Positions 6,801 through 7,756 of a stretch of 7,756 nt of DNA are shown one piece after another. Below the pieces are notes generated by a model that saw only the letters and a program-made list of their open reading frames with translations, made no database searches and was not told the DNA's origin. The stretch covers positions 1 through 7,756 of the forward strand of contig JAKVBZ010000148.1 of NCBI GenBank assembly GCA_022448645.1. Direction: 5' to 3'. Numbering within the stretch: position 1 is the stretch's first letter; every line of letters begins with the position of its first letter. This DNA is from Pirellulaceae bacterium. Its GTDB lineage: Bacteria > Planctomycetota > Planctomycetia > Pirellulales > Pirellulaceae. The translations under genes and the position numbers were made by a program.

Positions 6801-7253
6801 GATAAAGCCCGTATCGTTCAAACCATCGTAAATTTGCCAGCCTCCTCTTGGACTAAAAATACTAGTTCCACCAGGGCCTATCATGAAGAAATTTACGCCG
6901 CCGTTAGTGCCGTCACAGATTCCAACACCACCCTCGCCACCGGTTTCGTATAAATTATCGGCAAAAAGGTCAGCCTTAAGTGTCATGATGTCATCTACCA
7001 TGCCGGCGCCTACGGCTTTATGGTGATGCGAGTTTGCGGCGGGCTGATACGCTGCGCCGGTATCAAGATAGGGCACAGTAGTATTGTATCCAACACTAGC
7101 TCCAGATTTAGTCCAGCCGAGGTCATCCGCCAATGCTGTGGTTCCGGAAGGGGCCGGCGGGCCCTCAAAATCTTCAAGGAAAACCGTCGCTGCCTGAGCA
7201 ACAGAACCACCAAGCAACATCGCGGCAACGGATAGTAGAGCAAACCGGATCAT
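3888..7253 (-). CDS. Secreted modular glycoside hydrolase-like protein (LamG-FN3-LamG-DUF4091/GH123-like)
   Basis: This is an intact 1121-residue protein. Residues 1-21 are a signal peptide cleaved after AQA. Residues 22-247 form a beta-sandwich of LamG/concanavalin type (FLEDFEGP to DNISFVSTAR). Residues about 255-349 are a fibronectin III domain (GLDPVTEYIFRAKARDNAP). Residues 353-555 are a second LamG-like jelly roll (AGLLLHLDAS to EIIVYDTALG and ENKYHM). Residues about 560-740 match the N-terminal beta-domain of DUF4091/GH123-type proteins, with the hallmark RGEYEPASFVV (593-603). Residues about 745-1110 look like the TIM-barrel region: VYFMGNDEATGE carries an Asp862-Glu863 pair where GH123 enzymes have their catalytic DE, and PWEAYREGYDDARYLATL (1043-1060) is the conserved DUF4091 end. 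Characterised GH123 enzymes are beta-N-acetylgalactosaminidases with a substrate-assisted mechanism, but many relatives are untested, so the substrate is open. There is no PEP-CTERM, dockerin or anchor, so it is probably periplasmic or released. The start is set by GGAG 7 bases upstream and by the signal peptide. GC content looks lower than in the flanks, so transfer is possible. Confidence 0.85.
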   Translation of the reverse strand: MIRFALLSVAAMLLGGSVAQAATVFLEDFEGPPAPSGTTALADDLGWTKSGASVGYNTTVPYLDTGAAYQPAANSHHHKAVGAGMVDDIMTLKADLFADNLYETGGEGGVGICDGTNGGVNFFMIGPGGTSIFSPRGGWQIYDGLNDTGFIRVTDGGAPGVGNRFMGGTNVAVTVKVIFDQLANTISVDIIDRATQVSLNPTFVIPLTAGGKTKLQACSSVFLTWNDIHAPNPGLKEVDNISFVSTARIIESDPPEPDPMTWAQPPVAVDGYSITMTATAATDAVNPPVQYYFECTTDGDASSNWQKDPNYLATGLDPVTEYIFRAKARDNAPSQNETGFSDPCSATTELPTTAGLLLHLDASSLGLSDGVPVETWTSRAGPYAEQFNTSYRPIYRANAFGGRAAVDFDAADDHLFLTSSLANAGSVFAVVKFKSLALPSEENYIVSGNTGERLSWNNNQILVNDAAGFDFNDTDTYHIYTWVQGEKSYLDFTSQDSGIESDTMDGIFIIGAEDDSPLSNVGPDALIAEIIVYDTALGADNRQAIWRYLENKYHMVSTFIVEPAINNYAIQEHKELPVAACRIGTDIRMMACRGEYEPASFVVETDSTLENLMVTVGQLSGDFGATIPSSAVDVRVVQPCWLRITDFPGRMNQVLLHDPSLLIIDHEELVSPFTQGMEFTRTPIDTATLQPADVASRQQFWLTVHVPDDAISGTYTGTISVTSTNAPTQTLTLELDVPDFDLLEPNFEYSLYYATAYYSDQMRINEYKNMVAHGCMNPNIYNAEVVDVGDGTLDFTGFAHELSLREQAGMKAAGPLYIVAGTPIHAGNGGAYTSSEVTAMVSEIVTWAQQRGYSDVYFMGNDEATGERLVAQRPTWDAVHAGGGKIFAANFAGFFPYVGDILDCPVITHPAGNPMDVSSHGEADPWLDYVPTAPWALDPIDWILDPYTHTEFSPPDYPVLIQNVHNNGFKIFTYMDSSAGRPIPEVHRRLRGLGLYKANLDGTMTWSYNHFLYSPNLSAGPVDWSNLHSFVLRGAEAPFDTLPWEAYREGYDDARYLATLQDAITQCRTSGRRLERITEVETWLDEIPTDIDLDDWRRQMAIYTEMLLGLDATVTPVRNPR

Positions 7254-7260
7254 GAGAATT

Positions 7261-7264
7261 CTCC
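7261..7264 (-). promoter_or_regulatory. Ribosome binding site of the GH123-like gene
   Basis: On the minus strand GGAG lies 7 bases before the ATG at 7253, an ideal Shine-Dalgarno spacing. Between them lies the palindrome GAGAATTCTC. Confidence 0.7.
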
Positions 7265-7292
7265 AGTTGAAGCATTGTGCCGAGTTATTGCT

Positions 7293-7322
7293 ATTCTAAA
7301 GCAACTGCCGGTGACGCTTCAA
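7293..7322 (-). promoter_or_regulatory. Candidate sigma-70 promoter of the GH123-like gene
   Basis: On the minus strand TTGAAG (7322-7317, 4/6 match to TTGACA) and TAGAAT (7298-7293, 5/6 match to TATAAT) are 18 bases apart. The -10 lies about 40 bases before the start codon. The -10 sits in the spacer of a small inverted repeat, TTGCT/AGCAA (7288-7304), which could be an operator half-site pair or chance. Confidence 0.45.
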
Positions 7323-7756
7323 TGATCTTCCTCGACCGTAGATTGTGAAAAACGTTGTTTTTGCAATTCTATTCCCACCTTTCGGCGAACCGCCGCGGCC
7401 CAATTTGCCGCCGGACCAGTCAGTTGCCGACCATGCGACGGTTTGCTGCGGGATCGGGTGTCGGCTTTTTCCCGCCGCTGGAAAGTCAGGCATTGTGCCG
7501 CCGAGCATCGCGATAGCTTCACGCAGCAGTGTGCTTTTAGCCGCGACCGCAGTTAGCAAGGTCCGTTTTCTGCGGCGCGACCTCACCTCCGCACTTAACG
7601 AGGTTCCATTTCGTACAGCGGACAACTACACCGCCGCACGATAACCGTAGTGGAAGGTTCCGAAAAAGGTGGCTTTTGCAACTTTTGACCACGCACGGAA
7701 ATGAGAAGCCGTCAGAGACTTCTTTTGTTCCTATTTGAATCGAAATCCGTATAGGT
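7323..7756. other. GC-rich region with no convincing gene
   Basis: About 430 bases at the right edge are open on both strands. The minus strand has a 109-codon frame (7625-7296) from a TTG start, and the plus strand a 99-codon frame (7345-7644) from a GTG start. Neither has a ribosome binding site, signal peptide or domain I recognise, and both are rich in Arg, Pro, Ala and Gly, as expected from stop-poor GC-rich sequence. A small hairpin AGAAG (7704-7708)/CTTCT (7719-7723) followed by TTTG could be a very weak plus-strand terminator. The stretch could be an intergenic repeat, an old gene remnant, or the regulatory region of a gene outside the window. Confidence 0.45.

Noticed and set aside
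7272..7500. 11-base direct repeat GCATTGTGCCG at 7272-7282 and 7490-7500, considered as a target-site or regulatory repeat
   Set aside because: Several 11-base matches are expected by chance in a window of this size, and no mobile element lies between the copies.

Overview
The window looks like part of a planctomycete chromosome (Pirellulales or Phycisphaerae type). The evidence is a C-terminal dockerin-like Ca-binding half-repeat of the GDFNGDxxVDxxDFN type, a LamG-like protein with a PEP-CTERM sorting tail, a large secreted LamG/FN3/LamG/DUF4091 (GH123-like) enzyme, and a metallophosphoesterase with a Tat-like N-terminus. The lineage is inferred from protein style; no rRNA, tRNA or other marker gene is present. 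Apart from one small unidentified reading frame, every protein-coding region encodes an exported or cell-surface type protein.

Layout, left to right. (1) Bases 1-377 (+): the C-terminal end of a surface protein that starts outside the window. (2) Bases 378-918: about 540 bases without a convincing gene. They hold small palindromes and, at 641-682, two mutually exclusive stem-loops in front of eight T residues, which resembles a terminator or attenuator. (3) Bases 919-2487 (+): an intact PEP-CTERM protein with a signal peptide, a LamG-like jelly-roll domain and a beta-strand-repeat region. (4) Bases 2488-2595: a convergent intergenic gap. (5) Bases 2596-3543 (-): a calcineurin-like metallophosphoesterase broken by two insertions that restore frame between them (+2 near 3350, +1 near 3170). 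Its Tat motif and catalytic GNHD motif also look damaged. (6) Bases 3577-3843 (-): an 88-codon frame of unknown function that may also be decayed, with a strong inverted repeat at its 5' end. (7) Bases 3888-7253 (-): an intact 1121-residue secreted enzyme with a GH123-type Asp-Glu pair, a good ribosome binding site and a plausible sigma-70 promoter. (8) Bases 7323-7756: GC-rich sequence open on both strands, with no credible gene.

Functionally, the 1121-residue protein is the most informative gene: probably an exported glycosidase that acts on hexosamine-containing or other complex polysaccharide, with jelly-roll domains that may bind carbohydrate. The PEP-CTERM protein carries the same LLLxLDA-type LamG module, so the two intact genes share a building block, although nothing shows that they are co-regulated. 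The decayed stretch between them (about 2596-3843) suggests loss of an older, now unselected locus. I found no CRISPR array, integrase, transposase, toxin-antitoxin pair, recognisable defence system or clearly new multi-gene system.
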